Assembly: GCF_003205875.1 (NCBI RefSeq)
Contig: NZ_PUBZ01000081.1
Location: 124,001 to 188,000 of the forward strand
Origin: Herpetosiphon llansteffanensis
GTDB lineage: Bacteria; Chloroflexota; Chloroflexia; Chloroflexales; Herpetosiphonaceae
Length of the DNA stretch: 64,000 bases
Reading direction: 5' to 3'
The position numbers and the translations under genes were made by a program. Within the stretch, counting starts at the first letter, position 1, and every line of letters starts with the position of its first letter. Below, piece after piece: positions 40,211 through 49,711 of the stretch. The notes below the pieces were generated by a model. That model did not search any database. It was not told the origin of the DNA and saw only the letters and a program-made list of their open reading frames with translations.

Positions 40211-41245
40211 ATGCATGAACCAACCACATTCGCGATAAATTGCCGTGACGTGAGCAAAACCTTCAATGCAACCAAGGTATTGGATCAGATTGATTTTCAA
40301 TTGCCAAGCGGCAGTTTGGGGGCACTGCTTGGGCCTTCAGGCTGCGGCAAAACAACCTTATTGCGATTAATCGCTGGCTTCGAAACCATCGATCAAGGCC
40401 ATATTTGGCTTGGCGACCGCGAAATTGCCAGCGCCAAAACCCATGTGCCAACCGAACAACGCCAGATTGGCATGGTTTTTCAAGAATATGCCTTGTTTCC
40501 GCATTTGACGGTTGGCCAAAATATTGGTTATGGCTTAGGTCGCCAAGCTCGCCAGCAGCGTATCGACGAATTACTTGAATTGGTTGGCTTAGCAGGCTTG
40601 GCCAAACGCATGCCCCATGAACTTTCTGGCGGGCAGCAACAACGGGTCGCTTTGGCGCGCGCGCTTGCTCCCAATCCGCAACTCTTGCTGCTCGACGAGC
40701 CGTTTTCCAATCTCGATGCAGGCTTGCGCGACCAAGTGCGCACTGCGACCAAGCAGATTTTGCGCCATGTTGGGGCCACCGCCCTCTTTGTAACCCACGA
40801 TCAAGAAGAAGCCCTGAGTTTGGCCGATCACGTGACGGTGATGCTTGGGGGTAAGGTGATGCAAAGCGCCAGCCCGCACGAACTCTATTTGCGCCCAACT
40901 AGCCAAGCAGTGGCCCAATTTGTGGGCGAAGCCAACTTTTTGGCTGGCATCGCTCGTGATAATAGCGTTGAATGTGGATTGGGCCAATTGTTGCTAACCA
41001 AGCCAATGCATGGCCCTGTGACCCTGATGATTCGGCCTGAAGCGCTGCAACTTGTCCCCGACCCAACTGGCAATGGTCAGATTCTCGGCCAACGTTTTTA
41101 TGGCCACGATCAACTGCTTGATGTACAAATTGGTGCGTTGCACCTGGCGGCGCGAACTGGGCCACGGCTTGATCTTGCGCCAAATTTACGGGTTGCGGTG
41201 AATGTCCAAGGGCCAGTTGTGGCGTTTCAGGCCGAATCATCCTAG
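40211..41245 (+). CDS. Ferric-iron ABC transporter ATP-binding protein
   Basis: A 344-residue ATPase of the FbpC/PotA type. Walker A is GPSGCGKT, the signature LSGGQQQRVALARAL, Walker B LLLLDEPFSNLD, and the switch His is in LFVTHDQEEAL. A C-terminal TOBE-like regulatory domain follows (VTLMIRPEALQLVPD). Start at 40211 (MHEPTTF), 10 bp after the permease stop; a longer frame begins inside the permease gene and has no SD. It powers import of Fe(III) by the two genes upstream. The last 4 bp overlap the convergent NB-ARC gene. Confidence 0.95.
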   Translation: MHEPTTFAINCRDVSKTFNATKVLDQIDFQLPSGSLGALLGPSGCGKTTLLRLIAGFETIDQGHIWLGDREIASAKTHVPTEQRQIGMVFQEYALFPHLTVGQNIGYGLGRQARQQRIDELLELVGLAGLAKRMPHELSGGQQQRVALARALAPNPQLLLLDEPFSNLDAGLRDQVRTATKQILRHVGATALFVTHDQEEALSLADHVTVMLGGKVMQSASPHELYLRPTSQAVAQFVGEANFLAGIARDNSVECGLGQLLLTKPMHGPVTLMIRPEALQLVPDPTGNGQILGQRFYGHDQLLDVQIGALHLAARTGPRLDLAPNLRVAVNVQGPVVAFQAESS

Positions 41246-43593
41246 AAGCCTTGTTGGCGCAGTTCCGCTAGTTGGGTTTCGGCTCTATTGATCCAATGAT
41301 CAAAATATTTAGTTCGCAGGATCTTAATATTCGCTTTGGCCTGCTCAACAATTGTTTCAGCAGCATCAAGCCGCTTGGTTGACTGTAAAACCTCATATAA
41401 ATACATCAAATTTAATGTCATTCCTTGTAGATCACTATTAGCTTTTGTATGTGCTAAAGCTTCATTTAACGCCTCGAGTGCCTCATCAATTCGATTAACT
41501 GCGAGTAACCCAGATGCATAATTCCCTAGCGCAATTGGTAGCTTATGCGTATCATTCGCTAAACGAAAAGCATTAATCGATTTTTGATAAACATAAATCG
41601 ATTTTTCGAAACGATCACCCATACGAAAAAGATTGCCAATATTGTTATAAACTCTACCAATATCAATGTACATTGGATATTTTTTATAAATTGCTAAACT
41701 TTTCCTCCAATAATTAAATGCAATGTCTTTATTGTTAATTGATTGGATAACCGCTAAGCGATTGTATACTTCTGCAAGAAACAATAGCTCATCCGGATAT
41801 TTTTGTATTATTTTGATCGATGTTTCTAAATATGTGGCTAAAATATAAACATCATCACTAACATAATTCCAATAGCTCCCATGAAATACACTAAAATGAT
41901 AGAGTGTTTTTGCATAAATAAGATCAGCTTGGCCATTATTAGTATCAATGATTTTCTTGCACCAATCTAAACCATCCTTATTATAACTCTTTTTAAGCCA
42001 ATAAGGAATAATTGCATACACTATTTCAGCTAAGCGATGATCATATGCTGCATTATCCAACCAGTGTAGTGATTGAATAATATGCGGATAATAGAATTGA
42101 ATTTGATCGATCCATTGTTCTTTATTTGAATCAGTATGCGGATTAATCTGCAAATAATGATATACATAATTAATAATTAATTCTTGAACCGCTGCTATAT
42201 GTTGTAGGCTGCTTAATTGCTGTTGGGCATAATCACGAATTGTTTCCAACATCATATAGGCTGATACATTGTTAATTGATACTCTTTTTAGAAACTGATG
42301 TTCTACCAAAAGATGCATCTGTTGTTCAATATAATCGTGACTAAATTGGGGAAAGAGCGGATATGTTAATTCAAGATTCCAAGGAGCTTGAAAAATACCT
42401 AAATGATTGAAGATATATTTGGTTTCTGGTTCAAGCAGTTGATAACTCCAATCCAAGGTTGCATATAACGTTTGATGGCGAGCTTCAGCATCATTGGTAC
42501 TATTGGTTAATAATTCAAAGCGTTTATTTAAACCAATAACGATCGCTTCGGCAGTTAAATGATTGCAATGACCAGCAGCAAATTCAATTGCTAATGGAAT
42601 TCCATCAAGTTTATGACAAATACGTTGGATTGCTGCAATAGTATATTGATTAACTTGAAAAAAAGGATTGATTGCTTGTGCTCTGCTAACAAAAAGCCTT
42701 AAACTATCAAAATTATCGATATCGCTTATGGCTAATTGGGTTTGCGGATCTGCAACACTGAGGCTTTGAATTGGCAGTACATGTTCACCATAAAGATTTA
42801 ATCGAATTCGACTAGTCGTAATAATTTTTAGGCTTGCAGTTTGGCGCAATAATGTACTAAGCATTGGTGCAATGCTTAACATATGCTCAAGGTTGTCTAA
42901 AATAAGAATAGTTGACTGCTCAGAAAAATATTCAGCCAATAAGTCAATCAAGTCATCTGTTTGCGGGTTATAAGGAATCGCTAACTGACGAGCTAAAAAA
43001 AGCAAGGCTGCTTCAGGCTCACGAATATCAACAAATGAGCAAAAATAAACCTTTTGGTCTGCTTCAGCCTCTAGTTCATGGGCTAACTGAATTGCCAAGC
43101 GGGTTTTGCCGATGCCACCGATTCCAGTCAAGGTGATGAGCCGAACTGATTGCTGCAATATATTATGGATAAAGGCGATTTCTTGCGAACGCCCAATTAA
43201 TGGCGTTAGCGGATGCGGGAGTTGGCTGCGTTTCTGGGGCTTTAACCGTGCTGGTGGTGCTTGTTGAGCCTGCTTAAGTGGCATTTCACTGGTTAGTTGC
43301 AGGCTGAGGGTTTGCCACAGATCGCGCTGATGGCGATGGAAGGTTGCGGCATGAATATGCAAGCGCTCGCAATATTCGATAACGCTGGCTTTTGGATGTG
43401 CTGTAATGACCGTTAAAAGATTTAATTGACGCTCACTTAAGCGTAAGTTTTGCAGATATTGATAAAAGCCACTTAAGCCACCAAATTGTTGGATTGCTGT
43501 TTGCCACTGGGCATGCTGAAGCAGCCGCTGCGGGTTTTGCAGCAATGTTTGAATATTCGTTGGTGTCCATTGAAGGCTCAGGTCGGTTTTCAT
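41242..43593 (-). CDS. NB-ARC/AfsR-like STAND regulator with TPR tail
   Basis: A 783-residue signalling ATPase. The N-terminal ~110 residues are helical and HTH-like (ASVIEYCERLHIHAATFHRH). An NB-ARC-type NTPase follows, with Walker A GIGGIGKT (about 157-164), Walker B STILILDNLEH, IITTSRIRL (RNBS-like) and the GIPLAIEFAAG (GLPLA-like) motif. The C-terminal ~300 residues are TPR-like (GRVYNNIGNLFRMGDRFEKS, ALGNYASGLLAVNRIDEALE). Such proteins act as transcription regulators or stress switches. ATG at 43593 chosen over TTG codons; no strong SD. The DNA is AT-rich in the repeat half. Confidence 0.88.
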   Translation of the reverse strand: MKTDLSLQWTPTNIQTLLQNPQRLLQHAQWQTAIQQFGGLSGFYQYLQNLRLSERQLNLLTVITAHPKASVIEYCERLHIHAATFHRHQRDLWQTLSLQLTSEMPLKQAQQAPPARLKPQKRSQLPHPLTPLIGRSQEIAFIHNILQQSVRLITLTGIGGIGKTRLAIQLAHELEAEADQKVYFCSFVDIREPEAALLFLARQLAIPYNPQTDDLIDLLAEYFSEQSTILILDNLEHMLSIAPMLSTLLRQTASLKIITTSRIRLNLYGEHVLPIQSLSVADPQTQLAISDIDNFDSLRLFVSRAQAINPFFQVNQYTIAAIQRICHKLDGIPLAIEFAAGHCNHLTAEAIVIGLNKRFELLTNSTNDAEARHQTLYATLDWSYQLLEPETKYIFNHLGIFQAPWNLELTYPLFPQFSHDYIEQQMHLLVEHQFLKRVSINNVSAYMMLETIRDYAQQQLSSLQHIAAVQELIINYVYHYLQINPHTDSNKEQWIDQIQFYYPHIIQSLHWLDNAAYDHRLAEIVYAIIPYWLKKSYNKDGLDWCKKIIDTNNGQADLIYAKTLYHFSVFHGSYWNYVSDDVYILATYLETSIKIIQKYPDELLFLAEVYNRLAVIQSINNKDIAFNYWRKSLAIYKKYPMYIDIGRVYNNIGNLFRMGDRFEKSIYVYQKSINAFRLANDTHKLPIALGNYASGLLAVNRIDEALEALNEALAHTKANSDLQGMTLNLMYLYEVLQSTKRLDAAETIVEQAKANIKILRTKYFDHWINRAETQLAELRQQGF

Positions 43594-43642
43594 CAACAAA
43601 ACCCATGGCTTTGAGGCTCGTATGCTGCCATTATACCCTGAA

Positions 43643-43681
43643 ACAACGCTCCTGTAGCGTAAATTGCATCAGGAGCGTTGT
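43643..43681 (-). terminator. Terminator after the HAF-repeat protein gene
   Basis: Perfect 12-bp arms ACAACGCTCCTG / CAGGAGCGTTGT around a 15-nt loop. It lies 21 bp beyond the minus-strand stop; a short T-rich stretch (TTGTTTC) overlaps its outer arm. Confidence 0.75.
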
Positions 43682-43701
43682 AAAGCTATTCAATCGAAGT
43701 G

Positions 43702-44757
43702 TTAATCGGTTAGTTGCCAGAGCATGGCATCGGTAAAGAAATAAAACGTATCATCATAATCATCATAGCCAACAACTTGGTTCGCCTCATTGATCGCCAC
43801 CGCATTGGTGCGCGAGGTGCTCATGCCTGAGCTGCCTTCCCAGAGGTAGAGCACTGTACTATTGCGCCAAACCGTCGCTTTGGCATTGCCAGCATCATCA
43901 TACGTCCGTCCTACGACAATGCCAGCATCGTTAATATCATTTGCATAGGTATAATCAGTACCAGTGCTTAAGTCGGTGGTTACGCCATCGTCCCACACAA
44001 AGGCCCGTGGGATGCCATCGGTCAAGACCATGGTGCCAACAATTTGCTCATGGTTATTAATCCCATTACCAAAACTTTGTATAGCCGGTACATTCAGGTC
44101 AATAATCTGGCCATTTTTCCAGATCACGGCCCGGTTTTGGCCGTTGGCGTTGGTGCTACTGCCAACAATCACCTTATGATCGTTAATTTCGTTGGCGGAA
44201 CTGGTTGTACCACCAAGCGTCCCAAGATCAGTCATGGTGCCGCGATACCACATAAAGGCGTGGCTTTCGCCATTGGCCGTATCACTCGTGCCAATGACCC
44301 GTTCGCCATTGCTCACATCGCTGGCGCTACTATTCGTGCCGCCCAGCGTGCCAAGATTGATTTTATTGCCACCACCCCGCCAATAGAAGGCCCGCGTTTG
44401 GTCGTGACCAAAGGTGCTTTTACCAACAACATAGCCAGTATCATTGATGCCATAGGCATAACTTTTTTCGTTTTCACCGCTCAAGAGCGGTGAAATTTCG
44501 GTTTTGGTGCCGCGCCGCCACATAAAACCACGATAATCTGACGATTCGGTCTCGGCGTAGCCACTGACTCGCCCAAAATCATTAATATCGGAGGCAAAGC
44601 CATCGTGGCCACCAAGCGAGCCAATGGTCGTTGAGGTATAGCCAGGGTTGGTTGGAGTTGGGGTTTGGGCATAAACAGCGGGGGCTTGCAGTTGACTAAG
44701 GCCAACAAGACTAACAACGAGCAGGCCACTAGCAACGATTTTTCTTCCTACATGCAT
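43702..44757 (-). CDS. Exported HAF-repeat (probable extracellular repeat) protein
   Basis: A 351-residue exported protein. Signal peptide KIVASGLLVVSLVGLSQLQA, then seven or so repeats of about 45-50 residues with the HAF pattern (G-x-LGG-x-(D/N)-x-A-x-(D/G)-I-N-x(n)-V-(V/I)-G, then RAFxW): TTIGSLGGHDGFASDIND, INLGTLGGTNSSASDVSN, MTDLGTLGGTTSSANEIN. They likely form a beta-propeller at the cell surface. GGAGGAG lies 6 nt before the ATG at 44757. The function of HAF proteins is not established. Confidence 0.88.
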   Translation of the reverse strand: MHVGRKIVASGLLVVSLVGLSQLQAPAVYAQTPTPTNPGYTSTTIGSLGGHDGFASDINDFGRVSGYAETESSDYRGFMWRRGTKTEISPLLSGENEKSYAYGINDTGYVVGKSTFGHDQTRAFYWRGGGNKINLGTLGGTNSSASDVSNGERVIGTSDTANGESHAFMWYRGTMTDLGTLGGTTSSANEINDHKVIVGSSTNANGQNRAVIWKNGQIIDLNVPAIQSFGNGINNHEQIVGTMVLTDGIPRAFVWDDGVTTDLSTGTDYTYANDINDAGIVVGRTYDDAGNAKATVWRNSTVLYLWEGSSGMSTSRTNAVAINEANQVVGYDDYDDTFYFFTDAMLWQLTD

Positions 44758-45002
44758 TGATCGCTCCTCCAAAAAACTCTTCATGGAATGGAAGCAATGC
44801 TGAAGGCAAGAGTTTATTTGATTCGTATGGTTTGGCTGTTAGGCCTAGTATACCCCATCAACGAGCACGTGGCTAGACCAAAGATCATCCTTCATCCCTC
44901 ATCCTTTGATTCAACTTCTCACCCACAATTAAGCTGATTCGGCTACAATAGCCAGCGAATTCGACGCTACACGACGCTCTTGCCGTGTAAAAAGGAGTTT
45001 GT

Positions 45003-45989
45003 ATGCGTATTTTGGTCTCCGGTGGCGCTGGCTATATTGGCAGCGTAACCAGTGCCGCATTGCTTGATGCTGGCTACGATGTTGTGATCTTTGATAATTT
45101 GCGCCAAGGCCATCGCCAAGCGGTTCCTGCTGCTGCGACCTTTGTCTTCGGCGATCTCAATAATATTGCCGAAATTCGCGCGGCCTTCGAAGCTCATGGC
45201 CCCTTCGATGGCATTTTAAACTTTGCTTCGCATACCTTGGTCGGCGAGTCGATGCAGCACCCTGAATATTATCTGCGCGATAGCGTTGTGGCTGGGATTA
45301 ACTTGTTGACGGTGGCCGCAGAGCATGGCGTAAAAGCGTTTATTCTTTCTTCAACTGCCAATTTATTCGATGACCCGGCCAAAATGCCGATCGACGAAAA
45401 CGAGCGCATTGTGCCTGGCTCGCCCTATGGCGAGATGAAAGCATGGACGGAGCGGGCGCTCTATTGGTATGAACGTGTGCATGGCATTCGTTATGGAGCC
45501 TTGCGCTACTTCAATGCCTGTGGCTGTACGCCCACAATTGGCGAACATCACGACCCCGAAACCCACCTTATTCCCTTGATTTTGCAAGTTGCCTTAGGCC
45601 AACGCGAATCAATTGCGATCTTCGGCGACGATTATCCAACGCCAGATGGCTCGTGTGTGCGCGATTATGTGCATGTGAGCGATTTGGCTTCGGCACATAT
45701 TCTGACCCTGCAAGCCTTGCTCAATGGTGGAGCCAGCCGCCGCTACAATTTAGGCAACGGCGGTGGGTTCAGCGTCAAAGAAGTTATTCAAGCTGTGCGC
45801 AATGTAACAGGGCATGAGATTCCCGCAGTTGTTGCCCCGCGTCGCGCTGGCGATCCAGCGACCTTGGTTGCGTCGTCGGATACAATTCGCCGTGAGTTGG
45901 GCTGGGAGCCACGCTATGCCACAATCGAGAGCATTATCGAAAGTGCTTGGGCTTGGCATCAACAACATCCCCATGGCTATAGCGAATAA
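45003..45989 (+). CDS. galE: UDP-glucose 4-epimerase (SDR-type nucleotide-sugar enzyme)
   Basis: A 328-residue enzyme that interconverts UDP-glucose and UDP-galactose using bound NAD. The Rossmann motif is [17 protein letters not shown] (GxxGxxG), with Ser in LSSTANLF and the catalytic pair in SPYGEMKAW (YxxxK). [16 protein letters not shown] and [15 protein letters not shown] are strongly GalE-like. AAAAAGGAG precedes the ATG. It supplies sugar for cell-surface glycans; the thioesterase gene 23 bp downstream may be co-transcribed, though no functional link is plain. Related 4-epimerases with other sugars cannot be ruled out. Confidence 0.93.
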   Translation: MRILVSGGAGYIGSVTSAALLDAGYDVVIFDNLRQGHRQAVPAAATFVFGDLNNIAEIRAAFEAHGPFDGILNFASHTLVGESMQHPEYYLRDSVVAGINLLTVAAEHGVKAFILSSTANLFDDPAKMPIDENERIVPGSPYGEMKAWTERALYWYERVHGIRYGALRYFNACGCTPTIGEHHDPETHLIPLILQVALGQRESIAIFGDDYPTPDGSCVRDYVHVSDLASAHILTLQALLNGGASRRYNLGNGGGFSVKEVIQAVRNVTGHEIPAVVAPRRAGDPATLVASSDTIRRELGWEPRYATIESIIESAWAWHQQHPHGYSE

Positions 45990-46012
45990 TTAAATTTCAA
46001 GGAGCAGCACTG

Positions 46013-46489
46013 ATGGTTTCAACGACGCAACCAGCCTTTCAAGATCAATTGCAGGGCAATCATTGTTGGGGCTGTGGCAAGGATAATCCGCATGGCTTGC
46101 AGATCAAAAGCTATTGGGATGGCGCTGAAGCTCTTTGTCATTGGCAACCACAAGCGTGGCATTGTGCCTCGCCAACCCATGTGCTCAATGGCGGAATAAT
46201 CGGCGCATTGATCGATTGCCATGCAATTATCAGCGCCATGGCCTTGGCTGCTCAACAGGCAGGGGTTGCGCTCAGCAGCACCACGCCAATTTGGTATGTG
46301 ACTGGTAAGCTCGAAATTGCCTATCATAAACCAACCCCACTTGGGCCAAGTGTTGTCTTACGGGCACGTTTCGATGTGCAAAGCGAACGCAAAACCTTGG
46401 TAACCTGTACGCTCAGCGCAGATGATCAGCTGTGTGCAACTGGCATAGTGTTGGCCGTGCGCGTGCCCAGCGAGTGGATGCAGGCCTAA
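46013..46489 (+). CDS. PaaI-family hotdog-fold thioesterase
   Basis: A 158-residue protein. The N-terminal NHCWGCGKDNPHGLQIKSYW is the CxGC...N-x-x-GL signature of a 4HBT/PaaI-like group. The core HVLNGGIIGALIDCHAIISA holds the hotdog helix with the catalytic Asp/Asn region, and GKLEIAYHKPTPLG the conserved strand. It likely hydrolyses an acyl-CoA. AAGGAGC lies 8 nt before the ATG. It is 23 bp after galE and before a terminator. Confidence 0.88.
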   Translation: MVSTTQPAFQDQLQGNHCWGCGKDNPHGLQIKSYWDGAEALCHWQPQAWHCASPTHVLNGGIIGALIDCHAIISAMALAAQQAGVALSSTTPIWYVTGKLEIAYHKPTPLGPSVVLRARFDVQSERKTLVTCTLSADDQLCATGIVLAVRVPSEWMQA

Positions 46490-46513
46490 ATTTAAGCTCT
46501 ACTCACCCTAACT

Positions 46514-46545
46514 CCTCGCCCATCTAACGGGGCGAGGGGTTTTTC
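46514..46545 (+). terminator. Terminator after galE and thioesterase
   Basis: CCTCGCCC (46514-46521) pairs with GGGCGAGG (46530-46537), followed by a run of five T (46540-46544). Confidence 0.85.
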
Positions 46546-46651
46546 GGTTTAAGCTGAAGAGATGTGATCACGTAACCTTCTGGGTTGTTTGCGCGTAAAG
46601 CGTACCAAGAATGGTATTTGATTAAACGATTAATGCATAAAGGGGTTTTGC

Positions 46652-47608
46652 ATGGACGAGGAATGGGATATTAATAATAGTCGCCGACCAACGATTGGCC
46701 AATATATTGATCTTGCCAAACGCGATTATGCAGCTGCCATGCAAGCTCTCGAACCTGATCCCAACGCTGATGCCCTGACATACCTCGATCAGCAATGGGC
46801 TAAAGAAAGTGTCAAATATACGGGGATGCAAACATCACGCAATGGCATGCCAGTGCAGCAAAGCCCAATGGTCTTGATTGTGGTGTGTAGCGTGTTTGCA
46901 AGTGTTTTGGTCGCGACGATCGTGATTGGCTTTCGAGCGCATATGCCACAACTGTATTGTTTTAGCCTGTTTTCGTTGTTGTTTGTGGTAATGTCTGGGT
47001 TTGGTATCCGTAACCAATTGCGCTTTGCCCAAGCCAAAAAGGCCTATTTAGCCCAACGAGCTGCATTAATCGCCCAATTAGGCATCAAACCACAAGATGT
47101 TCCGCGAGCGCCGGTGATTGAAAAACCACTGATCCATAAATCGGTAACAACGTCTGCGGCAAATCAAATTCGCCAATTACAATATCATTATCATAGTATC
47201 AATGATCAAGAACAATATCGGCGTTCGGTCTTGAGCATTATTGCTCAGGCACCTGAGCATGAGCGCCAGTATCTCAAGGCGCTCGCTGCCATTGAATCGG
47301 AATGGGTCCAAGAACGGCTTAAGTATGTGCGTTTTGAAAATGGTCGTCGTGAACAACGAGCAAATCGTCCGGCTAATTTGTGGTTTGTCTTAGGTATCTG
47401 TTTCTTATTTGCTGCAGTTGGCATTCAGCAAGGCATCTCAACGGGCAATTGGGTCAATATGCTTGGATTTCTTGTAATCCCGACAATCATTTCCATCACA
47501 ACCATATATTCAAATCAACGAATCAAAGCCTATCGCGCTTTAGAAGATAAATATGCTGAACGTCGCAATCAACTGCATGGCCGCTTTCGCGATCAAGATC
47601 CATTTTAA
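46652..47608 (+). CDS. Four-TM membrane protein, paralogue 1 of three, unknown family
   Basis: A 318-residue protein with four membrane segments (72-93, 100-119, 243-261, 268-287) arranged as two hairpins. It looks internally duplicated. Before each hairpin is a Leu-x(n)-Trp-x-x-Glu motif (YLDQQWAKESVKY at 44-56; YLKALAAIESEWVQERLKY at 207-225). After each is an R/A-rich segment ending in Y-(L/A)-x-(Q/E)-R (RFAQAKKAYLAQR 124-136; RALEDKYAERR 295-305). The two W-x-x-E segments probably lie on the same membrane side. It belongs to the same family as the next two genes. It has its own terminator. Not recognised; function unknown. Confidence 0.8.
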   Translation: MDEEWDINNSRRPTIGQYIDLAKRDYAAAMQALEPDPNADALTYLDQQWAKESVKYTGMQTSRNGMPVQQSPMVLIVVCSVFASVLVATIVIGFRAHMPQLYCFSLFSLLFVVMSGFGIRNQLRFAQAKKAYLAQRAALIAQLGIKPQDVPRAPVIEKPLIHKSVTTSAANQIRQLQYHYHSINDQEQYRRSVLSIIAQAPEHERQYLKALAAIESEWVQERLKYVRFENGRREQRANRPANLWFVLGICFLFAAVGIQQGISTGNWVNMLGFLVIPTIISITTIYSNQRIKAYRALEDKYAERRNQLHGRFRDQDPF

Positions 47609-47644
47609 GATTTTGGAATTGACATAATTAATATCTAAAGCGTA

Positions 47645-47687
47645 ACCTTCCTGTTAGCAATGCGTAGAGCCTAACAGGAAGGTCTTT
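47645..47687 (+). terminator. Terminator between membrane-protein paralogues 1 and 2
   Basis: Perfect 13-bp arms ACCTTCCTGTTAG / CTAACAGGAAGGT (47645-47657, 47671-47683), followed by CTTTT. Confidence 0.8.
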
Positions 47688-47740
47688 TGTGATTAAATAG
47701 CTAAAAATGAAATTTGTTTGAAGGTTAAAGGAATAAAAAA

Positions 47741-48667
47741 ATGGCAAAATTAACTGAATTTCCCGCCATGATTGCTGAAGCGTACAAAGAGCAGCTTGCA
47801 ATTGAACACGCCTTAGAACCTGATCCTAATGCCGACCCCGTGACCCAACTTGACCAAGCATGGCGCAAAGAACGCGCAAATTATGTTGGTATGCTGCATA
47901 GTGATAGCCCAAATTCCTATGCTGGGCCATTAATTAGCATAACCTTCTGCTTATCATTTTTTGGAGTTGGGGTTATGTTGTGGCGCGAGGCCAACGCGCT
48001 GTCTAGTTGGTTTGCCTATTTCCCTGCAAGCTTTTGTATTATTTGGAGCTTGCTCGTTCTCTTGGCGCTGCCAAATGCGATTAAAGCGGTACTTGGCGAA
48101 CGCCACTATCTGCAAAAACGGGCTATGTTGGTCAAACACTATGGCGACCCAAAAGCAACCACTGAATTGCTACTTTCAGGCAAGCGTTTACGTTATTCAT
48201 GGCCCAAAAAAAGCCGCTCGGAAGCAGAAAGCCGTTTTCATGAGCTGCAAGCTGAATATTACGATTCAGGCCGCCGTGACCAAACTTATTATGCTACGCT
48301 GCAACGCTATATTGCCCATGCCCCAGCAGCCGATCAACGCTATCTCAGTGAATTAGCTCAATTAGAAGAGCGCTGGCTTAAAGAGCGGTTTGGCTCGTTG
48401 CACTATGTTAATCAGCTGGAAACCAATCAAGCCCCGAGTGTTTTTGGTGCTTGGTTTGTCTTTGGTCTAGGGCTGGGCTTAATGGGATTTGGGTTTATGC
48501 TGCTCAATCGCAGTGCTTCATTATTGTATCCGTTGCTCTGTGCTGCTTTTGGGTTAACAATGTTGGCTGGCTCTTTTTCAATTCGCAAACGAGCAATTGC
48601 CTTCAATGCAGCAGAGCAACGCTATTTTGCCCAACGCCAACAGCTGTGCCACGATTATGGCCGCTAA
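47741..48667 (+). CDS. Four-TM membrane protein, paralogue 2 of three, unknown family
   Basis: A 308-residue homologue of the preceding protein. It has the same plan: LEPDPNADPVTQLDQAWRKE then RANYVGML, a two-helix hairpin (SITFCLSFFGVGVMLW and FCIIWSLLVLLALP), ERHYLQKR, a loop, then YLSELAQLEERWLKERFG, a second hairpin (WFVFGLGLGLMGFGFMLL) and EQRYFAQRQQL. The LEPDPNAD block is shared almost exactly with paralogue 1. AAGGA lies 8 nt before the ATG. It is probably co-transcribed with paralogue 3, which starts 37 bp downstream. Function unknown. Confidence 0.8.
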   Translation: MAKLTEFPAMIAEAYKEQLAIEHALEPDPNADPVTQLDQAWRKERANYVGMLHSDSPNSYAGPLISITFCLSFFGVGVMLWREANALSSWFAYFPASFCIIWSLLVLLALPNAIKAVLGERHYLQKRAMLVKHYGDPKATTELLLSGKRLRYSWPKKSRSEAESRFHELQAEYYDSGRRDQTYYATLQRYIAHAPAADQRYLSELAQLEERWLKERFGSLHYVNQLETNQAPSVFGAWFVFGLGLGLMGFGFMLLNRSASLLYPLLCAAFGLTMLAGSFSIRKRAIAFNAAEQRYFAQRQQLCHDYGR

Positions 48668-48704
48668 ATAGTTGAAGCTAATGATTTGGATGGAGGCTTA
48701 GGTT

Positions 48705-49655
48705 ATGCCCGAACCAACCACATTTGGCACATTGATCGACCATACTGCTCATTGCGAACAAAACCTCGTAGCGAAAGATCCCTTGGATTCGCTTGATCAG
48801 CAATGGGAGCAAGAACGGATCGGCTATGTTGGTAAACATAACGCTGATCCACGGATTAAGCTTGTCAGCAGTTCGATGTTTGGTTCATTGTTATGTGTCG
48901 TGCTGATCTATGCGGCAATGACTTTGCGCACTGCAATTGATCAAGCTGACATTCGCTTTTACTTGGCAACGCTTTTGCTCACTGTAGTATACATGCTCCT
49001 AGGCTTTGGCTTGCGCGGGAGTATCCGTTTGCGCTTGGCCGAACGCCGCTATCTTAAACAGCGAGCAGCACTAGCCAAAGCCCTAAATCGGCCAAGCAAG
49101 CCGAAGCTATTAATTCCCAAACAACGCATCTCTTCACCAGCAAACCCTTATGCAAACCAATGGACAGCTGCTGAACAACAAATCTATGCGTTGCAAGAAG
49201 CGCATTATGCTGAACCAAAGCGCGATAAACATTATCACGCAACCATCCAACGGATCATTGTTGATGCGCCAAAAGCTGAGCAAGCCTACCTGACCGAATT
49301 GGTGCAATTAGAGCAACGTTGGCTCAGCGAGCGGCTGCGCTATCGCAATATTAAGCCCGATTATTACTATCATCCGGAGCGTCCCGATGAAGATGGATCG
49401 TATACGATTCGGTTTGCGATGAACAGTTTGGTTACTTTATTGATTGGGCTAGGGATAGCGGGCTTTGGAATCTGGCTGGTTTGGAAATACTCAGCTGCGC
49501 TGCTGAATGGCATGGCATTCATTGCAATGGGTGTTGTTTTCATGATAGTGGCATGGGAGACGAAGCACACAACACCAAATCTCCACCAAGCAGAACAGCG
49601 TTATCTGCAACATCAATATGCCTTGGCCCAAAAATATGGTCGCTTGCATCAATAA
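48705..49655 (+). CDS. Four-TM membrane protein, paralogue 3 of three, unknown family
   Basis: A 316-residue third copy. DPLDSLDQQWEQERIGYVGK opens the first half; hairpin 1 (SSMFGSLLCVVLIYAAMTLR, YLATLLLTVVYMLLGFG), AERRYLKQRAAL, then YLTELVQLEQRWLSERLRYR, hairpin 2 (MNSLVTLLIGLGIAGFGIWL, LLNGMAFIAMGVVFMIV) and EQRYLQHQYAL. Its N-terminus is shorter and lacks the LEPDPNAD block. GGAGG lies 8 nt before the ATG. The two halves of each protein and the three proteins can all be aligned by the W-x-x-E-R motif. Confidence 0.8.
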   Translation: MPEPTTFGTLIDHTAHCEQNLVAKDPLDSLDQQWEQERIGYVGKHNADPRIKLVSSSMFGSLLCVVLIYAAMTLRTAIDQADIRFYLATLLLTVVYMLLGFGLRGSIRLRLAERRYLKQRAALAKALNRPSKPKLLIPKQRISSPANPYANQWTAAEQQIYALQEAHYAEPKRDKHYHATIQRIIVDAPKAEQAYLTELVQLEQRWLSERLRYRNIKPDYYYHPERPDEDGSYTIRFAMNSLVTLLIGLGIAGFGIWLVWKYSAALLNGMAFIAMGVVFMIVAWETKHTTPNLHQAEQRYLQHQYALAQKYGRLHQ

Positions 49656-49711
49656 GCAAGCGATCTGAGGCAGCGGCTTAGGACCCATGCTCAGATCGCT
49701 TGGTGGTTGGT

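Noticed and set aside
40263-40898. 211-codon minus frame inside the iron ATPase gene
   Set aside because: The opposite strand holds all Walker and signature motifs, and this frame has no SD or family pattern.
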